64,000 bases of DNA from Oscillospiraceae bacterium (GTDB lineage Bacteria; Bacillota; Clostridia; Oscillospirales; Ruminococcaceae), in assembly GCA_018110905.1 (NCBI GenBank), contig JAGBAZ010000040.1:19223-83222 (forward strand). The letters are read 5' to 3'. Shown in pieces: positions 31,460 to 40,602 of the stretch (within the stretch, counting starts at the first letter, position 1; each line of letters begins with the position of its first letter). A program made the translations under genes and the position numbers. The notes under the pieces were generated by a model. It was not told the origin of the DNA. It saw nothing but the letters and a program-made list of their open reading frames with translations, and did no database searches.

Positions 31460-34400
31460 ATGAAAAAAATTATTTCTTTTTTACTTGCGCTTATTATGAT
31501 TAATACATTTGCTGTTACAGGTTTTGCGGAAGACGGTGCAAAAATTACTGCATCTTCTGCAGAATATGTACTTGGCGATGAAAATAAAATTGTAGAAATC
31601 ACATTTTCACTTGATGAAAACCCTGGTTTTGCTTCATTCAACTTATATTTGGTTTATGATGATACAAAGCTTACTTTGAAAGAGATTGTAAGCGGATCTG
31701 TTTTAACAGGTATGCTTGGGGCAAACAATCCCGCCAATAATGCTGTTGGTGCAATTGGTTTTACGAATAATGTAGGAACTGGTTCACTTTTTACCGCTAA
31801 ATTTGAGGTAAATACTGATACCGTTGGTAAATATGATATTACCTTAGGAAAAGGTAATAACGGTTCTTTTGCAAATGCTTCTGGTGTACAAGTTCCTTTT
31901 ACAGTTGTCCCCGGCAGCGTAACCGTTGTTTGTGCTGAACATAATTATATTAATGTAGAAGACGAAAAATATGTTGTAACTCCTGCAACCTGCACTGTTC
32001 CCGGCGTTTACTATGTAAGCTGCTCTGCTTGCGGAATTAAAGGTGGAACAACTTTTGTAGGCAATACTATTCCTCACACTTTTGATAAACAGGAAGCAAC
32101 CGATGAATATAAAGCATCCGATGCAACCTGCTCTGTTCCTGCAGCTTATTATTTCAGCTGCTCTGTTTGCGGAGAAAAAGGTACCGAAACTTTCAATACT
32201 GAAGTTGATGCTGAAGCTCATGCATGGGATGACGGTGAAATTACCACTGTGCCTACTTGTATGGAAGAAGGCGTAAGAACTTATATTTGCCAGAACAATA
32301 CTGAGCATACCAAAACTGAAGCAGTAGAAATTGATGAAAACAACCACACCGGTGTAAACCATATTGAAGGTTATGTTGCACCTACTTGCGGAACTGAAGG
32401 ATATACCGGCGATACTTACTGCGAATGCGGTGAAAAAGTTGCCGATGGCGAAGCGATTCCTGCAACCGGTGAACATGTTTATGAAAACGAAAAAGAGCGC
32501 GTTGAACCGACTTGCGACGAAGACGGTTATGTAATTATGGCTTGCGGATGCGGTGTTGAAGCGGAAAAGGAGATTCTTCCCAAATACGGTCACACCTGGA
32601 GCGATTTTGAATACAATTGGAACTGGATAGAAGATGGCGAATACAGTCGCTATGAATGCACTGCAATCCGCTTCTGCACCGTTGAAACCTGCGGCGTAGA
32701 AGAAGCAAGAACTACTAGTGCGGGAAAAGGTGAAACCACTCCTGCAACCTGCTCTGCAGAAGGCAAAACCGTTTATACCGCAAAATTTGCAGATGATTGG
32801 GCAGAAACTCAGACCAAAACTGTTATAATCGAAATCGATCCCGAAGCACACGCATGGAACAAAGGCGAAGTAACTACTGAACCTACTTGCGTGGCAGAAG
32901 GTGTAAGAACTTATACCTGCCAGCATAATACTGAACATACCAAAACCGAATCCATCGCTAAAGATGAAAACAAACATACCGGAAATAACGAACTTGTAAA
33001 CGAAAAAGCACCTACCTGTGCTGAAGATGGTTATTCTGGTGATACTTACTGCGAATGTGGTGCACTTATTGAAAAAGGCGAAGTCATTAAAGCAACCGGT
33101 GACCATGTTTACGCAATTGAAAAAGAAAAAGTTGAACCGACTTGCGACGAAGACGGTTATGTAATTATGGCTTGCGGATGCGGCGCTGAAGCAGAAAAAG
33201 AAGTTCTTCCTAAACTCGGTCATACTTGGGGTCCCGTTGAATATATCTGGGCAGACGGAAATGATTCTTGTGTTGCAGTTCGTGAATGTACCGTTGAAGA
33301 GTGTGACGGCAAAGAAGAGGCTATAGGTAACGTAAGCGATTCTACCACCGATGCAACCTGCTCCGCAGAAGGCAAAACTGTTTATACCGCAGAATTTGTA
33401 AACGATTGGGCAGAAACTCAGACCAAAACTGTTGCAATCGCAATCAATCCCGAAGCACACGCATGGAACAAAGGCGAAGTAACCACCGAACCCACTTGTT
33501 CCGCAATGGGCGTAAAAACCTATACCTGCCAGCACAACGCTGAACATACCAAAACCGAAGATATCGCAATCAATCCCGATGCTCATGCATGGTCCGTTTC
33601 TTATAACTGGTCCGATGACGGCCTTGCTTGCACCGCAACCCGCGTTTGTGCAAACAATGCAGAACACAACATTGTTGTTGATGCAACAGTAACCGGCGTT
33701 AAAACCAAAGAACCTACCTGCTCTGCAATGGGCGATACCCAGTACACAGCAAAATTTGCTGCTGATTGGGCAGAAACCCAGGTAACTGTTCGTACCGATG
33801 TTCCGGTCGATGATACCAAACACGATTGGGATGCATGGAAAGTAACCGAATATCCTACTTACGGTGTAGCAGGTAAAGAAACCCGTGTTTGCGTAATTAA
33901 TCCTGAACACAAAGAATATCATGAACTTGATGCTCTCGAAATGCCCAAACAGGAAGAAGCAGACAAAGTTGTAATTGATGAAAAAGAATATTTCGTAGGC
34001 GAAGAGGTAATCGCTCCCGAAGAAACCAAAGACGTACCGAAAGAAATCGTTGACGAAACCAAACTCAACAAAAAGAAATACAATGTTTCCTTTGTTGGCG
34101 TAATCATCGGTGCATTCGACGATGCAGGCGAATTTACTAAAGAAGATGTTAAAGGAACTGTTACCATCGGATTCCCCGAAGGCGCAGACAAAAACGACAA
34201 ATTCGAAGTTTATGTAATCGATGCTCAGGGCAACGTAACCAAACTTGCAGGTGCTGATGTAACCGAAGCAGGTATCGAAGTTGAAGTTGACGGTTCCGCA
34301 ACTTTCGCAATCGCTTATGAAAGCGTAAGCAACCATTCCGGCAGACCTGTTAGACCTTCCACCGGTTCCGGTTCCGGCAGCGCAGATAAAGATGCAGAAG

Positions 34401-34489
34401 AGAACCCCAACACCGGTGCACCCTTCATGGGCTATGTTCCTGTAATGGTCGTTGCTGCTGCAGTTGCAATCTGCAAAAAAAGACATTAA
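31460..34489 (+). CDS. Very long cohesin surface protein with Cys repeat modules and sortase-like tail
   Basis: 1009 residues. Signal peptide 1-24; one cohesin-like module at about 25-155 (VEITFSLDENPGFASFNLYL, then VGAIGFTNNVGTGSLFTAKF). From about 157 to 820 there are roughly a dozen modules of the form PTCxxxG...YxCxxC/xxxxHT, in a superunit repeated at about 610-630 bases. A further domain (830-960) precedes a Ser/Gly linker and ENPNTGAPFMG, a hydrophobic stretch and KKRH: an NPxTG-type sorting signal. It is probably linked to the wall and could display dockerin partners; the repeat function is unknown. ATG 31460 follows GGAGGG; a start at 31448 would overlap this site. Confidence 0.75.
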   Translation: MKKIISFLLALIMINTFAVTGFAEDGAKITASSAEYVLGDENKIVEITFSLDENPGFASFNLYLVYDDTKLTLKEIVSGSVLTGMLGANNPANNAVGAIGFTNNVGTGSLFTAKFEVNTDTVGKYDITLGKGNNGSFANASGVQVPFTVVPGSVTVVCAEHNYINVEDEKYVVTPATCTVPGVYYVSCSACGIKGGTTFVGNTIPHTFDKQEATDEYKASDATCSVPAAYYFSCSVCGEKGTETFNTEVDAEAHAWDDGEITTVPTCMEEGVRTYICQNNTEHTKTEAVEIDENNHTGVNHIEGYVAPTCGTEGYTGDTYCECGEKVADGEAIPATGEHVYENEKERVEPTCDEDGYVIMACGCGVEAEKEILPKYGHTWSDFEYNWNWIEDGEYSRYECTAIRFCTVETCGVEEARTTSAGKGETTPATCSAEGKTVYTAKFADDWAETQTKTVIIEIDPEAHAWNKGEVTTEPTCVAEGVRTYTCQHNTEHTKTESIAKDENKHTGNNELVNEKAPTCAEDGYSGDTYCECGALIEKGEVIKATGDHVYAIEKEKVEPTCDEDGYVIMACGCGAEAEKEVLPKLGHTWGPVEYIWADGNDSCVAVRECTVEECDGKEEAIGNVSDSTTDATCSAEGKTVYTAEFVNDWAETQTKTVAIAINPEAHAWNKGEVTTEPTCSAMGVKTYTCQHNAEHTKTEDIAINPDAHAWSVSYNWSDDGLACTATRVCANNAEHNIVVDATVTGVKTKEPTCSAMGDTQYTAKFAADWAETQVTVRTDVPVDDTKHDWDAWKVTEYPTYGVAGKETRVCVINPEHKEYHELDALEMPKQEEADKVVIDEKEYFVGEEVIAPEETKDVPKEIVDETKLNKKKYNVSFVGVIIGAFDDAGEFTKEDVKGTVTIGFPEGADKNDKFEVYVIDAQGNVTKLAGADVTEAGIEVEVDGSATFAIAYESVSNHSGRPVRPSTGSGSGSADKDAEENPNTGAPFMGYVPVMVVAAAVAICKKRH
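32501..33183 (+). repeat. Internal duplication in the long cohesin gene
   Basis: A run of 53 identical bases beginning GTTGAACCGACTTGCGACGA occurs at 32501-32553 and again at 33131-33183, 630 bases apart. Flanking repeats such as GCAGAAACTCAGACCAAAAC recur at about 610 bases. The units encode one Cys-module superunit of about 205-210 residues. Confidence 0.8.
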
Positions 34490-34515
34490 TTTCTGAATAA
34501 TAATTCTATTAACTG

Positions 34516-34551
34516 GTTCAAACCTGCCTTTTACAAAAGGCAGGTTTGAAC
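34516..34551 (+). terminator. Long hairpin between the cohesin and transglutaminase genes
   Basis: GTTCAAACCTGCC, loop TTTTACAAAA, GGCAGGTTTGAAC followed by TTTATATAA. A strong stem but only TTT in the tail, so readthrough into the next gene, which has no evident promoter of its own, is plausible. Confidence 0.65.
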
Positions 34552-34581
34552 TTTATATAAGAATAAAAACAAGGTGATAAA

Positions 34582-37500
34582 ATGAAAAAAATTATTGCGG
34601 TAATTTTATGTCTGACTTTGCTTTTCCAGTTTTCTGTATGCTGTTTTGCGGCGGAAACCACAGAAGTTTTTTATGACAGCGTAACACATGTAAATCCGAT
34701 TTATGCGGACGTTATAGACGAAGCGGATATTGAGAAAAGTACCGATAATTATCCATCTGTTCTTTTCGCCGTTGGAAAACAGGAATACAACGATACAATT
34801 GAAGAAGCCGGCGCGGAAATGCGTCAAAAGCTTGTGGAAAGAGTACCGTCAATTGAAGTTACTTTTGTAGCGGATTCTTATAATCAGGATTATTTCAATT
34901 CTATTTTTAGCGAAGCGATAAAACACACCGGTGAACCGACCGAAGGTGACTATATTGCATGGCATTACGGCGGTTGGAAAGGCGGAGTTTCCTATTATCA
35001 TTCCGGAAACAAGTGTTATATGACATTTAAATATAATATGACATATTACACAACCGCCGAGCAGGAAGCAGAACTTGATATTGCTGTTGATAATCTTTTG
35101 GCTTTGCTTGATCTTGAAGGCAAAGACGATTATCAGAAAATATGCGCGATTTATGATTATCTATGTGAAAACATAACTTACGATTACGATAACCTTAATA
35201 AGGATGAATATACTTTAAAATATTCTGCTTATGCAGCGCTTATCAACAAAACTTCCGTTTGCCAGGGTTATGCAAACCTTTTCTATCGTCTTGCGCTTGA
35301 AGAGGGTTTTGATTCAAGACTTATTTCCGGTTGGGGAAACAACGGCCCTCACGGTTGGAATATCGTTCAGATGGCCGATTATTATTATAACCTTGACGCA
35401 ACCTGGGACGCAGGCAGGGAAGAATATGACTATTTTCTTAAATGCGAGAAAAATTTTGGTGATCATATAAGATCTGCAGAACACGACAGCGCGGCTTTCA
35501 ATTCCGCATATCCCATGGGCGCAAACGACTACGTTTATGATCCGGATGATTTTACCGAACAGGAAGATCCGATTCCAAGCGTTCCTGAAGATGGAACCTT
35601 GATACATTTTCCCACAATAGATTTGAATAAAGAAGAAAGCTTTTTTATTGATTCTTGCGGAGCAAAGTTCTATATTTCTTTGGATTCTTTGAACTTTAAT
35701 AAAGTTAGACTTTCGGGTTCCGAGGAACTTAGAAATATCAAAATTACAAGCAACGGAAATGTAAGCGCAAGACTTGTTGATTATGATCCGGAAACGATGG
35801 TGGATTATTTAGGCAACGACGAGGATAATAAATTTGTTACCTATAAAGTTTGGGACAGCGCTAAAGGAAAAAATGTTGTAACCGGTGTTTCTTATTTTGA
35901 AGCTAAAGGAATTGCAGAAAAATCTGCAAATTATTCTGTTGTTGCTGAAAATGCTGTTAATTTAGTTGAAATAACTGTTGGTGAAAACTACAGCAGCGCG
36001 TGGAAAGAGGGCGTGCTGAAAATATCTGCAACCATTGATGGCCGTGAATATGCAACGGCTATGACATTTATTTCCGATGTTGTAGTATTTGAATATGAAG
36101 AAGTTAAATGGGCTGCGAAGAACGATGGAATCCTTATGGTTGGAGGAGACGGCTATTCCGATTATTGCAATTATTATGGAAAATATATAGTAGTTGAAGG
36201 CGCAACGACAGTTTCTACAACCGCTTTCCGTGCAATCGAAGGTGAGGAGATTTTAATTTACGCCAGCGACTATATGGATGTTGTCCTCGCTAACATTGCA
36301 TCGGGTCAGTCCGGAGTAAACTTTTCGAATTATTTTGATATTGATTTTGAAGATAGTGATTATGACAATATCTGGGATATATATGGCGAAAATCTTAATG
36401 CAATCGAATTCGGATTTTATGGCGACCAGATTATCAAAGGCAAATACGCTATCGTAACTTATCTTCCCTGGAATTATGGCGAACTTCGCGACATTTTCGG
36501 CCTCAGCATGGCAGATGTTGTAAGTTACTACATTGTTGACAAGGATAATAATATTCTTAAACAGATCAAAGTTGATTACACTCTTGTTAATTCTGAAGTG
36601 GAAGTTGTAATCGGCCTTCGCGGAGAAAACGAACCTCTCGGCGAATACAAACTTGTTGTAGAAGTTCCGGCGGCAGATGAAGAAGAGATAATCGCAAGCG
36701 GTTATTGCGGCGGCGAAGGCGACGGAACAAACCTTGAATGGAACCTTTCCGAAAGCGGAACCCTTACCATAAGCGGAACTGGTGCAATGGCTGATTATTT
36801 CGACGAATGGTCCGAAGAAGCACAGGATTATGTGCGCAACAGACCTTGGGAAGCATATAAAGACCAGATCAAAAAACTTGTTCTTGGCGAAGGAATCACC
36901 CGCATAGGTTCCTATTCTTTCTGCCAGCTGCGCAACGCTATATGCGAACTTGTTATTCCGAGCACTGTAAAAGTAATCGGTGAATCCGCATTCTGGGACA
37001 GCGATTTTGTCGGTGAACTTGTTCTTCCGGAAGGACTTGAAAAACTCGAAAGCTATGCCCTTATAAACAACGAATTCACCTATGTTTATATTCCTTCCAC
37101 TCTTACAGAAATGGAATTCAGAGTTTTCTGCAACCATTGGAACCTTGAGGAATTTGATGTTTCTGAAGAAAACCCCGCTTTCTGTGATGTTGACGGTGTT
37201 ATTTTCACCAAAGACAAAAAAGAACTTGTCTACTTTCCGGGCGGAAGAACCGGTGAATATTCTGTTCCCAAAGGAACAAAAGTTATAAGAGAAAATGCTT
37301 TCTATGCAATCTCTATTACGGATCTTTATATTCCGGCAAGCGTGGAATTTATTAAATCCAATGCTTTCAGCTATTATGATTTCAATATCACAATTGATGA
37401 AAAAAACAAGGTTTATGCAATTATAGATGATTCTCTTTACAGCAAAGCTGCAATGGAACTTATTGCATATCTTGGCGATAACGAGGAAGTTTATGTCGTT

Positions 37501-38634
37501 CCGGAAGGCACCAAAACAATCCGCGAAAACGCTTTCTTCAGTAAAAAAATCGGCCAGGTTGTTCTTCCAAAGAGCCTTGAAAGAATAAAACAAGAAGCTT
37601 TTGGTAATTTTAAAGGCGACGTATTTGTTGAAGGCAGAATTGAAAATGTTGACCGCTGGGCTTTCTGGCGCGATAACGAAGATATCAACATCTTCTTTAT
37701 GGCCGGCGCACCTTATAACATCGGAGAATATGCTTTCGATTCTGAAGACATGATAAACCTTTATTATCTTGACGGTACCGAGATCCTTTGGGATTTTGAT
37801 GAAAACGGCCTTTGGAACGGATACAATGTTTATTCCTTTGAATTTACCGACGGCCCGAAATTCGATTCCGAAAAATATGTTGCACAGGGCTTCTGCGGAG
37901 ATGAATATCTTGGCATGAACCTTATCTGGAATCTTGATAAAGAAGGAACCCTTACCATAAGCGGTGAAGGCGCAATGGCGGATTACAGACAGGTTTTTGT
38001 AAACGAAGGAATGTATTCTTCCGCTCCCTGGGGACTTCTTAGTGATGAAATCAAAGCGATTGTTATTGAAGAAGGCGTTACCCACATAGGCGATTCTGCA
38101 TTCTATGGCTGGACCGCAGTAAAAGACGTTACGATTCCGGAAAGCGTTAAGAGCATAGGAAATCTTGGTTTCTTCGGAAAACGCGGAAATTTCTATGTCA
38201 AAGGCCAGCTTGAATTTGTCGAAACAGTTGCTTTCGGCTCCATGAATAAAATGACCAATATCTATTTCGTGGACGGCGCGCCGCTTGATTGTGAAGAAGG
38301 TGCTTTCGGCGAAGGAACAAGCATAGCAAACCTTTTCTATTACAGCGGAACCGAAGATAAATGGGAATTTGACAAAAACGGTCTTTGGAACGGATATAAA
38401 GTTACAAAATGCGGCCAGAACGGATTTGTTATGGGCGACATTAACAAAGATGGAAAAGTTGATGTAAAAGATGTTTATATGGCAAGAATTTTTGCGGCTA
38501 AACTTACTGTTCCGACCGCGGAAGAACTTGAACTCGGTGACGTTGACGGAAACGGAAGAATCAATGTAGTTGACGCAAACCTTATCAGAAAATTTGCTTT
38601 GCAGAAAATCGACAGATTCCCGGTTGAAGCATAA
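34582..38634 (+). CDS. Secreted transglutaminase-like, leucine-rich-repeat protein with dockerin
   Basis: 1350 residues. Signal peptide 1-24 (IIAVILCLTLLFQFSVCCFA). A transglutaminase-like domain at about 140-300 has the full triad: Cys227 (TSVCQGYANL), His257 (GPHGWNIV) and Asp272 (NLDATWD). Beta-rich modules follow at about 340-680. Two BspA-type LRR_5 blocks begin near 700 and 1095 (each NLxWNL..GTLTISGxGAMADY), with KTIRENAFF and IPESVKSIGNLGFF repeats. A dockerin ends the chain at about 1285-1345 (GDINKDGKVDVKDVYMARIF, GDVDGNGRINVVDANLIRKF). It may cross-link or cleave peptides and be held by the neighbouring cohesins. AAGGTGATAAA precedes the ATG. Confidence 0.8.
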   Translation: MKKIIAVILCLTLLFQFSVCCFAAETTEVFYDSVTHVNPIYADVIDEADIEKSTDNYPSVLFAVGKQEYNDTIEEAGAEMRQKLVERVPSIEVTFVADSYNQDYFNSIFSEAIKHTGEPTEGDYIAWHYGGWKGGVSYYHSGNKCYMTFKYNMTYYTTAEQEAELDIAVDNLLALLDLEGKDDYQKICAIYDYLCENITYDYDNLNKDEYTLKYSAYAALINKTSVCQGYANLFYRLALEEGFDSRLISGWGNNGPHGWNIVQMADYYYNLDATWDAGREEYDYFLKCEKNFGDHIRSAEHDSAAFNSAYPMGANDYVYDPDDFTEQEDPIPSVPEDGTLIHFPTIDLNKEESFFIDSCGAKFYISLDSLNFNKVRLSGSEELRNIKITSNGNVSARLVDYDPETMVDYLGNDEDNKFVTYKVWDSAKGKNVVTGVSYFEAKGIAEKSANYSVVAENAVNLVEITVGENYSSAWKEGVLKISATIDGREYATAMTFISDVVVFEYEEVKWAAKNDGILMVGGDGYSDYCNYYGKYIVVEGATTVSTTAFRAIEGEEILIYASDYMDVVLANIASGQSGVNFSNYFDIDFEDSDYDNIWDIYGENLNAIEFGFYGDQIIKGKYAIVTYLPWNYGELRDIFGLSMADVVSYYIVDKDNNILKQIKVDYTLVNSEVEVVIGLRGENEPLGEYKLVVEVPAADEEEIIASGYCGGEGDGTNLEWNLSESGTLTISGTGAMADYFDEWSEEAQDYVRNRPWEAYKDQIKKLVLGEGITRIGSYSFCQLRNAICELVIPSTVKVIGESAFWDSDFVGELVLPEGLEKLESYALINNEFTYVYIPSTLTEMEFRVFCNHWNLEEFDVSEENPAFCDVDGVIFTKDKKELVYFPGGRTGEYSVPKGTKVIRENAFYAISITDLYIPASVEFIKSNAFSYYDFNITIDEKNKVYAIIDDSLYSKAAMELIAYLGDNEEVYVVPEGTKTIRENAFFSKKIGQVVLPKSLERIKQEAFGNFKGDVFVEGRIENVDRWAFWRDNEDINIFFMAGAPYNIGEYAFDSEDMINLYYLDGTEILWDFDENGLWNGYNVYSFEFTDGPKFDSEKYVAQGFCGDEYLGMNLIWNLDKEGTLTISGEGAMADYRQVFVNEGMYSSAPWGLLSDEIKAIVIEEGVTHIGDSAFYGWTAVKDVTIPESVKSIGNLGFFGKRGNFYVKGQLEFVETVAFGSMNKMTNIYFVDGAPLDCEEGAFGEGTSIANLFYYSGTEDKWEFDKNGLWNGYKVTKCGQNGFVMGDINKDGKVDVKDVYMARIFAAKLTVPTAEELELGDVDGNGRINVVDANLIRKFALQKIDRFPVEA

Positions 38635-38680
38635 ATTATTTTCTGTTTTTTGACTAAAATTTCATAGAAAAAATTATAAA

Positions 38681-38715
38681 AAACGCCCAAAAATGCTTGA
38701 CAGTTGGGCGTTTTT
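38681..38715 (+). terminator. Terminator enclosing the next promoter's -35
   Basis: AAACGCCCAA, a 13-base loop containing TTGACA, TTGGGCGTTTTT. It ends the dockerin gene's transcript while supplying the -35 of the ylxM-ffh promoter. Confidence 0.8.
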
Positions 38716-38725
38716 CCTTTATAAT
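38697..38725 (+). promoter_or_regulatory. Promoter of ylxM-ffh-rpsP operon
   Basis: TTGACA (38697-38702), 17 bases, TATAAT (38720-38725). Just downstream is a perfect inverted repeat TTGTAAAG-N7-CTTTACAA (38736-38758), which could be an operator or a leader hairpin. Confidence 0.8.
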
Positions 38726-38778
38726 AATATGGTAATTGTAAAGCAAATTACTTTACAAAAAAGAAGGAGGTGAACACA

Positions 38779-39141
38779 ATGCCGAAGGATATGAATATTT
38801 CGCTTCTTTTCGATTTCTATGGCGAGATATTAACCGAAAAACAGCAGGACGTTATCGATTATTATTATAACGATGACCTTTCTCTTGCGGAAATTTCCGA
38901 GCACCTCGGAATAACAAGGCAGGGTGTTCGCGATTCCATAAAAAGGGCGGAAGCAACTCTTCTCGATATGGAAGAAAAGCTTGGCCTTGCAAAACGCTTC
39001 CGCGAGATCCAGCGCGGACTTGATACCATCATTTCCGAAGCCCACGCTATCGAAGACGACAGCATCCGCGGAGCCACTATCAGAGATATTACCCAGCACA
39101 CAATGAAAATTGTGGAAGTTGCGGCACATCTCAACGATTAA
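38779..39141 (+). CDS. ylxM: YlxM-type helix-turn-helix protein linked to SRP
   Basis: 120 residues: LLFDFYGEILTEKQQDVIDY, then DDLSLAEISEHLGITRQGVRDSIKRAE, a sigma-factor-region-4-like HTH. This family always accompanies ffh/ftsY; streptococcal YlxM binds and modulates SRP, but the molecular role is not settled. ATG 38779 lies eight bases after AAGGAGG; a GTG at 38770 overlaps the site. ffh follows after 12 bases. Confidence 0.92.
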   Translation: MPKDMNISLLFDFYGEILTEKQQDVIDYYYNDDLSLAEISEHLGITRQGVRDSIKRAEATLLDMEEKLGLAKRFREIQRGLDTIISEAHAIEDDSIRGATIRDITQHTMKIVEVAAHLND

Positions 39142-39153
39142 CGGAGGAACCAA

Positions 39154-40527
39154 ATGGCATTTGAAGGATTATCCGATAAGCTTTCCTCTGTTTTCAAAAA
39201 GCTCAGAAACAAAGGTAAGCTTACCGAAAGCGACGTAAAAGCCGCCATGCGCGAAGTCCGTCTTGCTCTTCTTGAAGCGGACGTCAACTATAAAGTTGCA
39301 AAGGATTTTGTCGCAAAAGTAAGCGAAAGAGCTGTTGGCGCGGAAGTTCTCGAAAGCTTAACTCCTGCCCAGCACGTTATTAAAATAGTCAACGAAGAAC
39401 TCACCGCTTTGATGGGCGAATCCAACGCAAGGATTCAGTTTTCCACCAAAATTCCGACAATCATTATGATGGTCGGTCTCCAGGGTTCCGGTAAAACCAC
39501 CCATTCGGGAAAACTTGCTCTCCATTTCAAAAAAATGGGAAGAAGACCGCTTCTTGTTGCCTGCGACGTCTATCGTCCTGCGGCAATCGACCAGCTTAAA
39601 GTTGTGGGAAGCCAGATCGACGTTCCTGTTTTCGAAATGGGCCAGATCGAACCTCTCACCATCGCCAAAAAAGCGGTTGCCCACGCAAAGGATTACGGCA
39701 ACGATATCGTGATCCTGGATACGGCGGGCCGTCTTCATGTTGATACCGAACTTATGGATGAGCTTCAGGGCCTTAAAGATGAATTTAAACCCGAAGAGAT
39801 CCTGCTTGTAATCGACTCCATGACCGGTCAGGACGCAGTAAACGTTGCCGATGCATTCAACCAGAAACTCGGCATCACCGGTACTATCCTTACCAAACTG
39901 GACGGCGATACCCGCGGCGGTGCGGCTCTTTCCGTAAGAGCAGTTACCGGAGCACCGATCAAATTCATCGGTACCGGCGAAAAACTCACCGATCTTGAAG
40001 CTTTCCACCCGGATCGAATGGCTTCCAGAATCCTCGGAATGGGCGACGTTCTCACCCTTATCGAAAGGGCGGAAGAACAGTTCGACGCAAAACAGGCTGA
40101 GGAAATGGCTAAAAAAATGGGCGAAAACAGCTTTGACCTCAACGATTTGCTTGATCAGATGAAGCAGGTCAAAAAGATGGGTTCACTCAGTTCCATTGTT
40201 TCCATGCTTCCCGGTGCCAAAACAAAGCTTACCGATGAACAGGAAGCGGAAGGCGAAAAACAGCTTCGCAGAACCGAAGCAATCATCAATTCCATGACAA
40301 AAAAAGAGAGGGCAAAACCCTCGATCATCGATGCAAAACGCAAAAGAAGAATTGCTGCGGGTTCCGGAACGGAAGTTTCCGACGTAAACCGCCTTCTCAA
40401 GCAGTTTGAACAGATGCAGAAGATGATGAAACAGCTTTCCGGCAACGGAAAGCAGGGCAGAAAAATGCGCCAGATGCTCAGCCAGATGGAAAACAAAGGC
40501 GGCTTCGGAAGCGGAATGCCCTTTTAA
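39154..40527 (+). CDS. ffh: Signal recognition particle protein Ffh
   Basis: 457 residues. N domain (AFEGLSDKLSSVFKKLRNKG), then the GTPase with G1 GLQGSGKTTHSGK, DVYRPAAIDQL, DTAGRLHVD, TKLDGDTRGGAALS and GTGEKLTDLE, then the Met-rich M domain ending MLSQMENKGGFGSGMPF, which binds 4.5S RNA and signal peptides. It delivers nascent membrane proteins to FtsY/SecYEG. ACGGAGGAACC precedes the ATG. Confidence 0.97.
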   Translation: MAFEGLSDKLSSVFKKLRNKGKLTESDVKAAMREVRLALLEADVNYKVAKDFVAKVSERAVGAEVLESLTPAQHVIKIVNEELTALMGESNARIQFSTKIPTIIMMVGLQGSGKTTHSGKLALHFKKMGRRPLLVACDVYRPAAIDQLKVVGSQIDVPVFEMGQIEPLTIAKKAVAHAKDYGNDIVILDTAGRLHVDTELMDELQGLKDEFKPEEILLVIDSMTGQDAVNVADAFNQKLGITGTILTKLDGDTRGGAALSVRAVTGAPIKFIGTGEKLTDLEAFHPDRMASRILGMGDVLTLIERAEEQFDAKQAEEMAKKMGENSFDLNDLLDQMKQVKKMGSLSSIVSMLPGAKTKLTDEQEAEGEKQLRRTEAIINSMTKKERAKPSIIDAKRKRRIAAGSGTEVSDVNRLLKQFEQMQKMMKQLSGNGKQGRKMRQMLSQMENKGGFGSGMPF

Positions 40528-40602
40528 TTAATGGTCTTTAGGCGAAAAGCCAAATGATAAAACAAGTTTTATATTTTATTTATTTCATAGGAGGAAAAAA
40601 CA

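Noticed and set aside
31844..34486. 880-codon open frame on the minus strand within the long cohesin gene, and similar long antisense frames over eutB, eutE, eutJ-eutT and ftsZ
   Set aside because: They are antisense shadows caused by codon bias in the real genes: Cys/Phe/Ser-rich translations with no family resemblance and no ribosome binding sites.
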